The notes: generated by a model from the letters alone, not told the origin. DNA of 64,000 bases from Cupriavidus necator N-1 (GCF_000219215.1 NC_015726.1:1116001-1180000), one strand, 5' to 3'. Positions 36,985 to 49,457 are shown, numbered from the stretch's first letter. Made by a program: numbers and translations.

Positions 36985-38880
36985 ATGCCTTCTGCCGTCC
37001 ATGCCGAGCTTCTTGCCGTCACCGAGCGCATCGTTGCGCGCAGCCGCGCCAGCCGTGCAGCCTACCTTGCCCGCTGCGAGCGCGCGCAGGCTGAACTGGG
37101 GCCGCTGCGCGGCATGTCCTGCGCAAACCTGGCGCACGGCTTTGCCGCACTGCCGGCCAACGACAAGCTGAAGCTGCGCGTCGACCATGCGCCCAACCTG
37201 GGCATCGTCACCGCGTACAACGACATGCTGTCGGCGCACCAGCCGTACGAGCGCTACCCCGCCGTGATCCGCGAGGCCGCGCGCGCGGTCGGTGCGGTGG
37301 CGCAGGTGGCTGGCGGCGTGCCGGCGATGTGCGACGGCATCACGCAGGGCAACCCGGGCATGGAGCTGTCGCTGTTCTCGCGCGATGCGATTGCCATGGG
37401 CACCGCGGTGGCGCTGTCGCACAACACCTTTGATGCGGCCCTGATGCTGGGCGTGTGCGACAAGATCGTGCCGGGACTGCTGATGGGCGCGCTGCAGTTC
37501 GGCCACCTGCCGATGGTGTTCGTGCCGGCGGGCCCGATGGCCAGCGGGCTGCCCAACAAGGAGAAGGCGCGCGTGCGCCAGCTATACGCCACCGGCCAGG
37601 TCGGGCGCGATGCGCTGCTCGAGGCCGAATGCCAGGCCTACCACGGCGCCGGCACCTGCACCTTCTACGGCACCGCCAACAGCAACCAGTTCCTGATGGA
37701 AATCATGGGCCTGCACCTGCCGGGCGCGGCCTTCGTGCACCCGGACAGCGGCCTGCGCGATGCGCTGACCGCGGCGGCCGCGCAACGCGCGATCGCCCTG
37801 CGCGCGCGCGGCGACGAATACCTGCCGCTGGCGCGCATCGTTGACGAACGCGCCATTGCCAACGCCATGGTCGGCCTGCTGGCGACCGGCGGCTCCACCA
37901 ACCACACCATCCACCTGGTGGCGATGGCGCGCGCCGCGGGCATCGTCATCGACTGGAATGATTTCGACCTGCTGTCACGCATCACGCCGCTGCTGGCGCG
38001 CGTCTACCCGAATGGCTCGGCCGATGTGAACCACTTCCATGCCGCGGGCGGCGCCGGCTTCGTCATCCGCGAACTGCTGCAGGCCGGTCTGCTGCACGAG
38101 GACGTGCAGACCGTGGCCGGCCCCGGGCTGGCCCGCTATGCGCAGGAGCCGGTGATGACCGACGGCGTGCTGCGCTGGCGCGACGGCGCGGCGCACAGCG
38201 GCGACGCGCAGGTGCTGGCGACGGCCGCGGAGCCTTTCTCGGCCGAGGGCGGGTTGCGGCTGATGCAGGGCAACTTGGGCCGCGGCGTGATCAAGGTCTC
38301 GGCGGTGGCGCCGGAGCACCGCGTGGTCGAAGCCCCGGTGCGGGTGTTCGATGCGCAGGAGGCGCTGCAGGCGGCCTTCGATGCGGGCGAGCTGACCGGC
38401 GACCTGGTCGCGGTGGTGCGTTTCCAGGGGCCGAACGCCAACGGCATGCCCGAGCTGCACCGCCTGACTCCGGTGCTGGGCGCGCTGCAGGACGCCGGCC
38501 ACAAGGTGGCGCTGGTGACCGACGGCCGCATGTCCGGCGCGTCGGGGAAGGTGCCGGCGGTGATCCACGTCGGCCCCGAGGCGCTGGCCGGCGGCGCGCT
38601 GGCGCGCGTGCGCGATGGCGACCGCATCCGTGTCGATGCCGTTGCCGGCACGCTGCAGTGGCTGGGCGACGAAGGCGAATTCGCGGCGCGCGAACTGGCC
38701 GCGGCGCCGGACGACGATTTCGCGCAATTCAGCCTGGGGCGCGGCCTGTTCGGCCTGTTCCGGCGCCACGCGCGCATCGCGGAAGAGGGCGGCAGCGCAC
38801 TTGACCTGTCCGAGGCGGATGCCGAGGCCGGCGCAGGCCGGCGCCAACGTACCGCAGCGGCGCAATCCGTCGCACAATAG
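36985..38880 (+). CDS. edd: 6-Phosphogluconate dehydratase
   Basis: A 631-residue Fe-S dehydratase of the IlvD/Edd family that makes 2-keto-3-deoxy-6-phosphogluconate, the committed Entner-Doudoroff step. Cluster-binding cysteines lie in MCDGITQG and in [31 protein letters not shown] is the C-terminal family signature. The start at [12 protein letters not shown] is used (AAGGAA lies upstream); an ATG 51 bases earlier sits right after the operator and has no ribosome-binding site. Regulated by the divergent HexR. Confidence 0.95.
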   Translation: MPSAVHAELLAVTERIVARSRASRAAYLARCERAQAELGPLRGMSCANLAHGFAALPANDKLKLRVDHAPNLGIVTAYNDMLSAHQPYERYPAVIREAARAVGAVAQVAGGVPAMCDGITQGNPGMELSLFSRDAIAMGTAVALSHNTFDAALMLGVCDKIVPGLLMGALQFGHLPMVFVPAGPMASGLPNKEKARVRQLYATGQVGRDALLEAECQAYHGAGTCTFYGTANSNQFLMEIMGLHLPGAAFVHPDSGLRDALTAAAAQRAIALRARGDEYLPLARIVDERAIANAMVGLLATGGSTNHTIHLVAMARAAGIVIDWNDFDLLSRITPLLARVYPNGSADVNHFHAAGGAGFVIRELLQAGLLHEDVQTVAGPGLARYAQEPVMTDGVLRWRDGAAHSGDAQVLATAAEPFSAEGGLRLMQGNLGRGVIKVSAVAPEHRVVEAPVRVFDAQEALQAAFDAGELTGDLVAVVRFQGPNANGMPELHRLTPVLGALQDAGHKVALVTDGRMSGASGKVPAVIHVGPEALAGGALARVRDGDRIRVDAVAGTLQWLGDEGEFAARELAAAPDDDFAQFSLGRGLFGLFRRHARIAEEGGSALDLSEADAEAGAGRRQRTAAAQSVAQ

Positions 38881-39029
38881 CCAGGCCTGAGGCCGATTTT
38901 CCCCTGAAGTTTCCTGCGGGGCGGCAGCGCCCCCGGGCGTCCTTGCGCCGCCGCAAGGACGCCCAGCTGGACCGACAAGGACAGACAAGGATGGCGACAC
39001 CATCCGATACCAAGACCGACGGAGCAGAC

Positions 39030-39536
39030 ATGATCTATATCCTGATGGGCGTTTCCGGCAGCGGCAAGACCACGGTCGGCCAGTTGCTGGCGCAGCGCCT
39101 GGGCTGCGGCTTCCATGACGCCGATGCATTCCACAGCGACGCCAACAAGGCCAAGATGCACGCGGGCATCCCGCTGACCGACGAAGACCGCTGGCCGTGG
39201 CTGGCGGCCATGCGTGCCGCCATCGACGCGGCCCGGGCCGAAGGCCGCACCCAAGTGTTCACCTGCTCGGCATTGCGCCAGGCCTACCGCGACCGGCTGA
39301 CTCCGCCCGACGGCGGCGTGACCTTCGTCTTCATGAAGGGCGACGCATCGCTGATCGGCACGCGCCTGTCCGCGCGCACGGAACACTTCTTCAACCCCGA
39401 CCTGCTGCAAAGCCAGTTCGATACGCTGGAAGAGCCCAGCGACGCGCTGGTGCTCGACATCCGCCAGTCCCCCGAGGCGCTGGTCGCCACCATCCTGCAG
39501 GCCACGGTGTCGCAGGGCGCCGGCGCGGCGCGCTGA
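39030..39536 (+). CDS. gntK: Gluconokinase
   Basis: A 168-residue P-loop kinase that makes 6-phosphogluconate from gluconate, feeding edd. Walker A is GVSGSGKTT near residue 7; [30 protein letters not shown] is the substrate region; [11 protein letters not shown] is conserved. The start chosen (39030) has GGAG 5 bases upstream. An in-frame ATG at 38991, also preceded by AAGGA, would add 13 residues. It follows edd by about 150 bases and ends in a strong terminator. Confidence 0.93.
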   Translation: MIYILMGVSGSGKTTVGQLLAQRLGCGFHDADAFHSDANKAKMHAGIPLTDEDRWPWLAAMRAAIDAARAEGRTQVFTCSALRQAYRDRLTPPDGGVTFVFMKGDASLIGTRLSARTEHFFNPDLLQSQFDTLEEPSDALVLDIRQSPEALVATILQATVSQGAGAAR

Positions 39537-39581
39537 CCGCGCCGGCCGTTCCGGTCGGCTCGTTCCCGCGCAGCCCGCAAG

Positions 39582-39611
39582 CGGCCGCCAGCCTGGCTGG
39601 CGGCCGTTTTT
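39582..39611 (+). terminator. Terminator after gntK
   Basis: A perfect 11-base stem (CGGCCGCCAGC and its complement) around CTG, followed by five T residues (39607-39611). It ends the edd-gntK transcript. Confidence 0.9.
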
Positions 39612-39861
39612 GCGTGCGCTGGCAGACATCTTGCTAGTTCACTTTCCGTGCCGGCCGGCACCCGCCAGCTTGCGGGATTCGCCGGTACGGGTATGCTGAA
39701 AGGGCCAGTGACTCGACAGTATCGCCGTGGGCGCCCCGAACGGGCAGGCGCGGCGGGCTGGGGACAGGAAAGCCAGGGCAAAACCAGGGCAGCCGGTAGC
39801 GACCACGAAGTCGCAATGAAGCGGTAGCACCGGAAGCCCGCGACATGGAGGAACGGCCATC
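39612..39861 (+). other. Upstream region of the ATP-grasp/Anbu cluster
   Basis: Part of a 325-base gap without a gene. After the gntK terminator it contains the perfect 14-base palindrome GTGCCGGCCGGCAC (39648-39661). A plausible promoter reads TTGCGG (39670-39675), 16 bases, TATGCT (39692-39697), followed by a leader of about 160 bases. A strong GGAGGAA ribosome-binding site (39847-39853) precedes the ATP-grasp start. No small ORF or riboswitch is evident. Confidence 0.45.
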
Positions 39862-41337
39862 ATGGCGGGGCGGTATTTCGACGAGATGCTGGACTGGCGC
39901 ACGGACGGGGCGCAATTAGTCATCCAGGCGGGGCAGGCATTGCCTGAAGGCGCGGTGCGCCCGCATTACCGGCATTTCGCTGACTGGCTGGCGCGGCAGT
40001 CTGAAAGCACGATGGGCAACAAGCGCGCCGAGGCCGACCTGATCTTCCGGCGCGTGGGCATTACCTTTGCCGTCTACGGCGACAAGGATGAGGCCAACAG
40101 CGGCACCGAACGCACCATTCCGTTCGACGTGGTCCCGCGCATCTTCCCGGCCAGCGAATGGGCGCTGCTGGAAAAGGGCCTGCGTCAGCGCGTGGCCGCG
40201 CTCAACCGCTTTGTCCACGATATCTACCACGGCCAGGACATCATCCGCGCCGGCGTGATCCCACCCGACCAGATCTACAACAACGCCCAGTACCGGCCCG
40301 AGATGCTCGGCGTCAACGTGCCGCACGACATCTATGCGCACGTGGCCGGCATCGATGTGGTGCGCGCCGGCGAGGGCGAGTTCTACGTGCTGGAAGACAA
40401 CCTGCGCGTGCCCTCGGGCGTGTCGTACATGCTGGAAAACCGCAAGATGATGATGCGGTTGTTCCCGGATCTGTTCGCGCGCAACCGCGTGGCGCCGGTG
40501 GCCCACTATCCTGACCTGTTGCTCGACATGCTGCGCGGGGTGTCGCCGCAGGCCATTGCCGATCCTACCGTGGTGGTGCTGACACCGGGCATGTACAACT
40601 CGGCGTACTTCGAGCATGCCTTCCTGGCGCAGCAGATGGGCGTGGAGCTGGTCGAAGGCAGCGATCTCTTCGTCGAGGACGACCACCTGTTCATGCGCAC
40701 CACGCAGGGCCCGCAGCGCATCGACGTGATCTACCGCCGCGTCGACGACGACTTCCTCGACCCGCTGGTGTTCCGCCACGATTCCTCGCTGGGCGCGGCC
40801 GGCCTGCTGTCGGTCTACCGCGCCGGCAACGTGACCATCTGCAATGCCATTGGCACGGGCGTGGCCGACGACAAGTCGATCTATCCGTACGTGCCCGACA
40901 TGATCCGCTTCTACCTGGGCGAAGAGGCGATCCTCAGCAACGTGCCGACCTATATGTGCCGACGCCCGGACGACCTGCAGTACGTGCTGGACCATATGGA
41001 AGAACTGGTGGTCAAGGAGACCCACGGCGCCGGCGGCTACGGCATGCTGGTCGGCCCGGCCGCGACGCGGGCCGAGATCGATGCCTTCCGCGAAGTAGTG
41101 AGGGCGCGCCCGGAGCAGTACATCGCGCAGCCGACGCTGGCGCTGTCGACCTGCCCGACCTATGTGGAGTCGGGCATCGCGCCGCGCCATATCGACCTGC
41201 GCCCGTTCGTGCTGTCGGGCAAGGAGGTGCGCATGGTGCCCGGCGGCCTGACCCGCGTGGCGCTGCGCGAAGGCTCGCTGGTGGTGAATTCCTCGCAAGG
41301 GGGCGGCACCAAGGACACCTGGGTGCTGGAACGATGA
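39862..41337 (+). CDS. Circularly permuted type 2 ATP-grasp protein
   Basis: A 491-residue member of the circularly permuted ATP-grasp family (older DUF404/DUF407). Typical stretches are FDVVPRIFPASEWALLEKGL, RVPSGVSYMLENRKMM, VKETHGAGGYGMLVGP (nucleotide-binding loop) and the terminal GGLTRVA...SSQGGGTKDTWVL. The fold suggests ATP-dependent carboxylate-amine ligation, possibly of a peptide tag, but no substrate is established. First gene of the cluster with alpha-E, transglutaminase-like and Anbu proteins; its stop overlaps a micro-ORF by ATGA. Confidence 0.93.
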   Translation: MAGRYFDEMLDWRTDGAQLVIQAGQALPEGAVRPHYRHFADWLARQSESTMGNKRAEADLIFRRVGITFAVYGDKDEANSGTERTIPFDVVPRIFPASEWALLEKGLRQRVAALNRFVHDIYHGQDIIRAGVIPPDQIYNNAQYRPEMLGVNVPHDIYAHVAGIDVVRAGEGEFYVLEDNLRVPSGVSYMLENRKMMMRLFPDLFARNRVAPVAHYPDLLLDMLRGVSPQAIADPTVVVLTPGMYNSAYFEHAFLAQQMGVELVEGSDLFVEDDHLFMRTTQGPQRIDVIYRRVDDDFLDPLVFRHDSSLGAAGLLSVYRAGNVTICNAIGTGVADDKSIYPYVPDMIRFYLGEEAILSNVPTYMCRRPDDLQYVLDHMEELVVKETHGAGGYGMLVGPAATRAEIDAFREVVRARPEQYIAQPTLALSTCPTYVESGIAPRHIDLRPFVLSGKEVRMVPGGLTRVALREGSLVVNSSQGGGTKDTWVLER

Positions 41338-41411
41338 ACGCGAACCACGTGATGACCGCCGCAATGACCGCCATGGCGACCGCCGCCATGCCAGGAGAGC
41401 CCGCATGCTGA
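41334..41411 (+). CDS. Possible 25-residue bridging micro-ORF
   Basis: ATG overlaps the ATP-grasp stop codon (ATGA), and the frame (MNANHVMTAAMTAMATAAMP...) ends at TGA 41409-41411, just past the alpha-E start codon at 41405. It contains five Met residues and many Ala/Thr. It could hand ribosomes across the 67-base gap and so couple translation of the two genes; it may also be chance. No own ribosome-binding site is seen. Confidence 0.3.
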   Translation: MNANHVMTAAMTAMATAAMPGEPAC

Positions 41412-42358
41412 GCCGCACCGCCGACCACCTGTTCTGGATGGCCCGCTACACCGAGCGCGCGGAGAACACCGCGCGCATGCTCGACGTCAACTACCAGACC
41501 TCGCTCCTGCCGCAATCGGCCGAGGTGGCCGAGCAGGGCTGGTGGGCCATGCTCGATATCTCCGAGCTGACCGACGTCTTCGACCACAAGTACGGGCTGC
41601 TGTCGCGCGACGATGTGATCGACTTCATGGTGCGCGACATGACCAACGCCTCGTCCATCATGAGCTGCCTGCGCGCGGCGCGCGAGAACGCGCGCGCGGT
41701 GCGCGGGTCGCTGACCACCGAGGTCTGGGAGACCGTCAACACCACCTGGCTGGAGGTGCAGCGCCTGATCGCCGACGGCGTGCTGAAGGAAGACCCGTCG
41801 CGCTTCTTCGAATGGGTCAAGTTCCGCTCGCACCTGGCGCGCGGGGTGCAGTTCGGCACCATGCTCAAGGACGATGCCTTCCACTTCATGCGGCTGGGCA
41901 CGTTCCTGGAGCGCGCCGACAACACCGCGCGGATCCTCGACGTCAAGTTCCAGGCATCGGGCAGCGACGAGAGCGATGCCAACCGCGACCAGAACGATTT
42001 CTATCACTGGGCCGCGGTGCTGCGCTCGGTATCGGGCTTCGAGGTCTACCGCAAGGTCTATCGCGCGGTCATTACGCCGCAGCGCGTGGCCGAGCTGCTG
42101 ATCCTGCGGCCCGACATGCCGCGCTCGCTGGTGTCGAGCATGGACGAGGTGGTGGCCATCCTGCACACGGTGCGCAACCAGCAGTCGGCGGAAACCGAGC
42201 GCCAGGCTGGTAAACTCCACGCCGACCTGAAGTACGCGCGCATCGACGACATTTTCGCTGTCGGCCTGCACGCGTACCTGACCAGCTTCCTGGAGCGCAT
42301 CGGCGATCTCGGCAATGGCATCAGCCGGGACTTCCTCGTGCCGCTGCTGGCTGCCTGA
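41405..42358 (+). CDS. Alpha-E domain protein
   Basis: A 317-residue all-helical protein of the alpha-E family (MLSRTADHLFWMARYTERAENTARMLDVNYQ). It contains SSIMSCLRAARENARAVRGSLTTEVWE and FHFMRLGTFLERADNTARILDVKF, two related segments with the signature R-A-x-N-T-A-R-x-L-D. It always occurs with circularly permuted ATP-grasp proteins and is thought to act with them. GGAGAG precedes the ATG. No membrane segment. Confidence 0.92.
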   Translation: MLSRTADHLFWMARYTERAENTARMLDVNYQTSLLPQSAEVAEQGWWAMLDISELTDVFDHKYGLLSRDDVIDFMVRDMTNASSIMSCLRAARENARAVRGSLTTEVWETVNTTWLEVQRLIADGVLKEDPSRFFEWVKFRSHLARGVQFGTMLKDDAFHFMRLGTFLERADNTARILDVKFQASGSDESDANRDQNDFYHWAAVLRSVSGFEVYRKVYRAVITPQRVAELLILRPDMPRSLVSSMDEVVAILHTVRNQQSAETERQAGKLHADLKYARIDDIFAVGLHAYLTSFLERIGDLGNGISRDFLVPLLAA

Positions 42359-42405
42359 GATAGGCCGCCGGCAGCCTCCATGTGCCGCCGCCGCGCCCTG
42401 ATACC

Positions 42406-43245
42406 GTGAAATACAAGATCCACCACCATACTGTTTACCGCTACGCCGAGCCGGTGCGCCGCAGCGTGCACGAAGTGCGGCTCGAGCCGCGTTCGGGCCC
42501 GCTGCAGACCGTGCACCGCTGGCAACTGGTCGCGCCTGGCAATCCGTCAGCGGCGCATGACGGCTTCGGCAACATCGTGCACAACTTCACGGTGGCCGGA
42601 CCGACTAGCACCATTTCGATCGAAGCCAGCGGGGAGGTGGAAGTGCTGCAGCCGCATGGCGACCTCGACCGGGACGGCCACCATGCGTTCTGCGACGCAC
42701 CGCCCCCCGGCGAAGCGCGGGTGTCGCCGCTGTACTTCCTCGGCAGCACGCCACTGACCTCGGCTCCGCCGGAGATGCAGGCGTTTGCCGCACCGTTCCT
42801 GGCGGCCGGGCACGAGATTCCGGCGCTGCTGGCGCTGGCCCAGGGGATTGCGGAGCGGGTGCGCTACAAGCCCAACACCACTGACGTCGGCACCTCGGCG
42901 GCCGAGGCCTTCAGCCTGGGCAGCGGCGTGTGCCAGGACCAGGCGCAGGTGATGGTGGCGGCGTGCCGGGCGCTGGGTATCCCGGCACGCTATGTGAGCG
43001 GATACTTCTACGATCCGGCCGCGATCGAGATGGCCAGCCATGCCTGGGCCGACGTATGCCTGGACCCGGCGCGCGAGGTGTGGTGCAGCGTCGATATCAC
43101 CCACGGCTGCCTGACCGACGAGCGTCATATACGCCTCGCGGTGGGGCGCGATTACGCGTCGGCTGCACCGGTAAGGGGCATCCTGGAAGGGGGGTCCGGC
43201 GAGACGCTTGAAGTCGATGTGAGCATAACGCCGCTTTTTCCCTGA
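42406..43245 (+). CDS. Transglutaminase-like cysteine protease family protein
   Basis: A 279-residue protein with an N-terminal beta domain (VKYKIHHHTVYRYAEPVRRSVHEVRLEPR) and a transglutaminase-like core. The catalytic Cys is in GVCQDQAQVMVAACRALGIPARYVSGY, His in SHAWADVCL and Asp in CSVDITHG. Family members in these clusters are predicted peptidases or amide-cleaving enzymes. The start is GTG at 42406, aligned to the family's first strand; a GTG at 42382 is possible. Neither has a clear ribosome-binding site, so coupling to alpha-E (47 bases upstream) is likely. Confidence 0.9.
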   Translation: MKYKIHHHTVYRYAEPVRRSVHEVRLEPRSGPLQTVHRWQLVAPGNPSAAHDGFGNIVHNFTVAGPTSTISIEASGEVEVLQPHGDLDRDGHHAFCDAPPPGEARVSPLYFLGSTPLTSAPPEMQAFAAPFLAAGHEIPALLALAQGIAERVRYKPNTTDVGTSAAEAFSLGSGVCQDQAQVMVAACRALGIPARYVSGYFYDPAAIEMASHAWADVCLDPAREVWCSVDITHGCLTDERHIRLAVGRDYASAAPVRGILEGGSGETLEVDVSITPLFP

Positions 43246-43360
43246 TTAGGTGCCTGATTCCAGACAGGGCGCGGTGCCGCGGCGCCGGCGCTAGAATCCG
43301 GGGTATGCAGGCCATCGGCTGGCCACTTCCGGCCGCCGCGAAGCACGCCAAAACAAGACC

Positions 43361-44182
43361 ATGACTTACTGTGTAGCCATGCGGCTGGATGCCGGCCTGG
43401 TATTCCTGTCCGATTCCCGCACCAATGCGGGGGTAGATGCCATCTCCACGTCGCGCAAGATGACGGTGTTCGAAGAACCCGGCGACCGCGTGATGGTGCT
43501 GATGACCGCCGGCAACCTGGCGATCAGCCAGTCGGTGCGCCAGATCCTGGCCGAGAACCATGACGAGAAGCGCTCGCTGTGGACTGCGCGCGACATGTTC
43601 GACGCCGCTTCCATCGTCGGCGAGGCGGTGCGCCAGGTGCACAAGCGCGATGCGCATGCGCTGCGCGATGCCGGCATCGAATTCAATGTCAGCCTGATCT
43701 TCGGCGGCCAGGTGCGCGGCGAGCGAGTGCGCCTGTTCAACATCTACGCGGCGGGCAATTTTGTCGAGGCCACGCCCGAGAACTGCTATTTCCAGATCGG
43801 CGAGGCCAAGTACGGCAAGCCCATCGTCGACCGCGTGGTGCACCCGTCGCTGCCGCTGGCCGAGGGGGCCAAATGCGCGCTGATCTCGATGGATTCGACG
43901 CTCAAGTCGAACATCTCGGTCGGCCTGCCGCTGGACCTGCTGGTCTATGAGGCCGATACGCTGTGCGTGACGCGCTTCGTCAACATCGACGAGCGCAACG
44001 CCTACTTCCGCATGATCCGCGATACTTGGGGGCAGCGCCTGCGCCAGGTCTTCGGCGAGATCCACAACCCGGAGTGGGATCCGGCCGCGCCCGCCGAATT
44101 CTCGCTGGCGCGTCCCGGCGAGGCCGACCGCTGGGGCCAGCCGGTGCGCGCCAAGCGCAATCCGTCGCGTACCCAGGACTGA
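43361..44182 (+). CDS. Anbu, bacterial proteasome-like peptidase
   Basis: A 273-residue Ntn-hydrolase of the Anbu/BPH family, related to HslV and proteasome beta subunits. It begins MTYCVAMRLDAGLVFLSDSRTNAGVD, so Thr2 becomes the N-terminal nucleophile after Met removal without a propeptide. Asp18 and the Lys of SRKMTVFE fit the Ntn pattern. Known Anbu proteins assemble into open helical rings with weak or unknown peptidase activity. It is 115 bases after the transglutaminase gene and may have an additional promoter there. Confidence 0.93.
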   Translation: MTYCVAMRLDAGLVFLSDSRTNAGVDAISTSRKMTVFEEPGDRVMVLMTAGNLAISQSVRQILAENHDEKRSLWTARDMFDAASIVGEAVRQVHKRDAHALRDAGIEFNVSLIFGGQVRGERVRLFNIYAAGNFVEATPENCYFQIGEAKYGKPIVDRVVHPSLPLAEGAKCALISMDSTLKSNISVGLPLDLLVYEADTLCVTRFVNIDERNAYFRMIRDTWGQRLRQVFGEIHNPEWDPAAPAEFSLARPGEADRWGQPVRAKRNPSRTQD

Positions 44183-44204
44183 GGGCCGGGCGAGGAAGCA
44201 AGCG

Positions 44205-45011
44205 ATGCGCGAGATCATTCATTTTTCCCATGCCAACGGCTTTCCGGTGACCACCTACCGCAAGCTGTTCGGCGAACTGGACGGCGACTTCGAATTCCGC
44301 GCCGTGGACCGCTACGGGCACAAGCCCGAATTCCCGGTGACGCGCGGCTGGCCGCACCTGGTGGAGGAGCTGCTCGGCGAGATTGACCGCCAGTACCGCG
44401 AGCCGGTGTGGCTGGTGGGCCATTCGCTGGGCGGCTTCCTGTCGCTGATGGCGGCGCTGCGGCGCCCGGAGCGCGTGCGCGGCGTGGTGATGCTGGATTC
44501 GCCGATCATTGCCGGCTGGCGTGCTTCGCTGCTGAAGACCGCCCAGATGTTCGGCATGGACGAAAAGCCCGGCCCGGCGGCGGTGACCAAAAACCGGCGC
44601 ACCCACTGGCCGGATGCCGAGGCGGTCTGGGAACACTTCCGCGCCAAGCCCAACTTCGCGGTATGGGACCAGGAAGTGCTGCGCGACTACGCCATCCACG
44701 GCACCGAGCCGACCGGCAAGGACAACGAGCGGCGGCTGCGCTTTGACCGCGAGGTCGAATACTGGATCTACCGCACGCTGCCGACCAGCCTGGGGCGCAA
44801 GGTGGCGCGCGGCGCGCCGGTGCCGGTCGGCTTTGTCGCCGGCACCCGTTCCCGCGAGGTGCGCCAGTGCGGGCTGGGTGCCACCCGCAAGCTGGTCGGT
44901 CCGAACCTGCGCTTTATCGAAGGCGGCCATCTGTACCCGATGGAGCGGCCGCAGGAGACAGCGCAGCTGGTGCGCGACCTGATCGGCGCGATGCGCCGCG
45001 AGGGGCGCTGA
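44205..45011 (+). CDS. Alpha/beta hydrolase
   Basis: A 268-residue hydrolase. The nucleophile elbow is GHSLGG, the oxyanion strand is HFSHANGFPVTTYRKL, and a late GGHLYPMERP supplies the His. It follows Anbu by 22 bases on the same strand, so it may be transcribed with the cluster, but alpha/beta hydrolases are not a standard member. The substrate is unknown. It ends 6 bases before a long perfect palindrome. Confidence 0.88.
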   Translation: MREIIHFSHANGFPVTTYRKLFGELDGDFEFRAVDRYGHKPEFPVTRGWPHLVEELLGEIDRQYREPVWLVGHSLGGFLSLMAALRRPERVRGVVMLDSPIIAGWRASLLKTAQMFGMDEKPGPAAVTKNRRTHWPDAEAVWEHFRAKPNFAVWDQEVLRDYAIHGTEPTGKDNERRLRFDREVEYWIYRTLPTSLGRKVARGAPVPVGFVAGTRSREVRQCGLGATRKLVGPNLRFIEGGHLYPMERPQETAQLVRDLIGAMRREGR

Positions 45012-45016
45012 GGCGG

Positions 45017-45042
45017 GTGTTGCGGCGCATGCGCCGCAACAC
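45017..45042. repeat. Perfect 26-base palindrome after the hydrolase gene
   Basis: GTGTTGCGGCGCA joined directly to its reverse complement, with no spacer. It lies 6 bases past the hydrolase stop and 110 bases before pyrG. No T tract follows on the plus strand, so it is not a standard intrinsic terminator; it could still act as a rho-assisted or mRNA-stabilising end. Confidence 0.7.
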
Positions 45043-45120
45043 ACCGGAAAACCCTGTTGCAGCCCCGCCGAGGAGGGGTGCTGTCACAATTTCCGGGTCG
45101 GCGGGAATCGGGCTCTCATG

Positions 45121-46805
<1,685 letters not shown>

Positions 46806-46833
46806 GCCCCGGCGGCAAGCAGGAGAGACAGTC

Positions 46834-47703
46834 ATGAAACTCTGTGGATTCGAGGCCGGCCTCGACAAGCCGTTCTTCCTGATCGCAGGTCCGTGCGTGA
46901 TCGAGTCGGAGCAGATGGCGCTGGATACGGCCGGCGAGCTCAAGGCCATCACCGCTGAACTGGGCATCCCGTTCATCTACAAGTCGTCGTTCGACAAGGC
47001 CAACCGGTCTTCGGGCAAGTCGTTCCGCGGCCTGGGGATGGAAAAGGGCCTGGAGATCCTGGCGACGGTCAAGCGCGAGATCGGCGTGCCGGTGCTGACC
47101 GACATCCACGAGATCGACGAGATCAAGCCCGTCGCCGCCGTGGTGGACGTGCTGCAAACGCCGGCCTTCCTGTGCCGCCAGACTGATTTCATTCGTGCCT
47201 GCGCTCAGAGCGGCAAGCCGGTGAACATCAAGAAGGGCCAGTTCCTGGCGCCGCATGACATGAAGAACGTGATCGACAAGGCGCGCGACGCCGCGCGCGA
47301 AGCCGGTCTGCCCGATGACGTCTTCATGGCCTGCGAGCGTGGTGTCTCGTTCGGCTACAACAACCTGGTGTCCGACATGCGCTCGCTGGCGATCATGCGC
47401 GAGACCGGTGCTCCGGTGGTGTTCGACGCCACCCACTCGGTGCAGCTGCCGGGCGGCCAGGGCACCAGCTCGGGCGGCCAGCGCGAGTTCGTGCCGGTAC
47501 TGTCGCGCGCCGCCGTCGCCACCGGCGTCGCGGGCCTGTTCATGGAAACGCACCCGGACCCGAGCAAGGCCATGTCCGATGGCCCCAACGCGGTGCCGCT
47601 GTCGCGCATGAAGGAACTGCTGGCCGTGCTCAAGGACCTGGACACGTTGGTCAAGCGTGCCGGCTTTCTGGAAGACAACTTCGGCTGGCCGGCCTGCGCC
47701 TGA
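46834..47703 (+). CDS. kdsA: 3-Deoxy-D-manno-octulosonate 8-phosphate synthase
   Basis: A 289-residue aldolase-type enzyme that condenses phosphoenolpyruvate with arabinose 5-phosphate, the first committed step to Kdo of lipopolysaccharide. Family signatures are [32 protein letters not shown] and [17 protein letters not shown] precedes the ATG. It follows pyrG by 28 bases. Confidence 0.98.
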   Translation: MKLCGFEAGLDKPFFLIAGPCVIESEQMALDTAGELKAITAELGIPFIYKSSFDKANRSSGKSFRGLGMEKGLEILATVKREIGVPVLTDIHEIDEIKPVAAVVDVLQTPAFLCRQTDFIRACAQSGKPVNIKKGQFLAPHDMKNVIDKARDAAREAGLPDDVFMACERGVSFGYNNLVSDMRSLAIMRETGAPVVFDATHSVQLPGGQGTSSGGQREFVPVLSRAAVATGVAGLFMETHPDPSKAMSDGPNAVPLSRMKELLAVLKDLDTLVKRAGFLEDNFGWPACA

Positions 47704-47714
47704 GCAGGCCCGGT

Positions 47715-47746
47715 TTTGTCACCACCGCAATGCCGGTGGTGACAAA
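47715..47746. repeat. Perfect 13-base inverted repeat between kdsA and the DUF1330 gene
   Basis: TTTGTCACCACCG and its exact complement around CAATGC, in the 82-base gap. No T tract follows on the plus strand. It could be an operator, an RNA processing hairpin or a weak terminator. Confidence 0.65.
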
Positions 47747-47785
47747 CCATATCGAAAGACAATACAAAAAATCGGGAGATTTTCC

Positions 47786-48079
47786 ATGGCCGCGGGCTAT
47801 ATCATCGCCTACGTCGACGTGACCGACCCCCAGCAGTACGAAGAGTACAAAGTGCTTTCGAGCAAGGCCATGCAGATCCATGGCGCCGAAGTGCTGGTGC
47901 GCGGCGGCAAGACCGAGCCGCTGGAGGGCGAGTGGGCGCCGACCCGCGTCGTGGTGCTGAAATTCCCCAGCTATGAAGCCGCCAAGTCGTTCCACGACGG
48001 CGAAGCCTATCGCGCCGCCCGCAAGGCGCGCGAGCACGCGGCAAAGATGAACATGATCGTGGTGGAAGGCGCTGCCTGA
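47786..48079 (+). CDS. DUF1330 family protein
   Basis: A 97-residue dimeric alpha+beta-barrel-type protein (MAAGYIIAYVDVTDPQQYEEYK through LKFPSYEAAKSFHDGEAYRAARKAREHAA), typical of DUF1330. No function is established for the family. GGGAG lies 7 bases before the ATG. It is placed between kdsA and eno. Confidence 0.88.
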   Translation: MAAGYIIAYVDVTDPQQYEEYKVLSSKAMQIHGAEVLVRGGKTEPLEGEWAPTRVVVLKFPSYEAAKSFHDGEAYRAARKAREHAAKMNMIVVEGAA

Positions 48080-48125
48080 GGGTTGTCGGGCAGTTTGACA
48101 TGCGCCTGACACGGGCACAGCTTGA

Positions 48126-49457
<1,332 letters not shown>

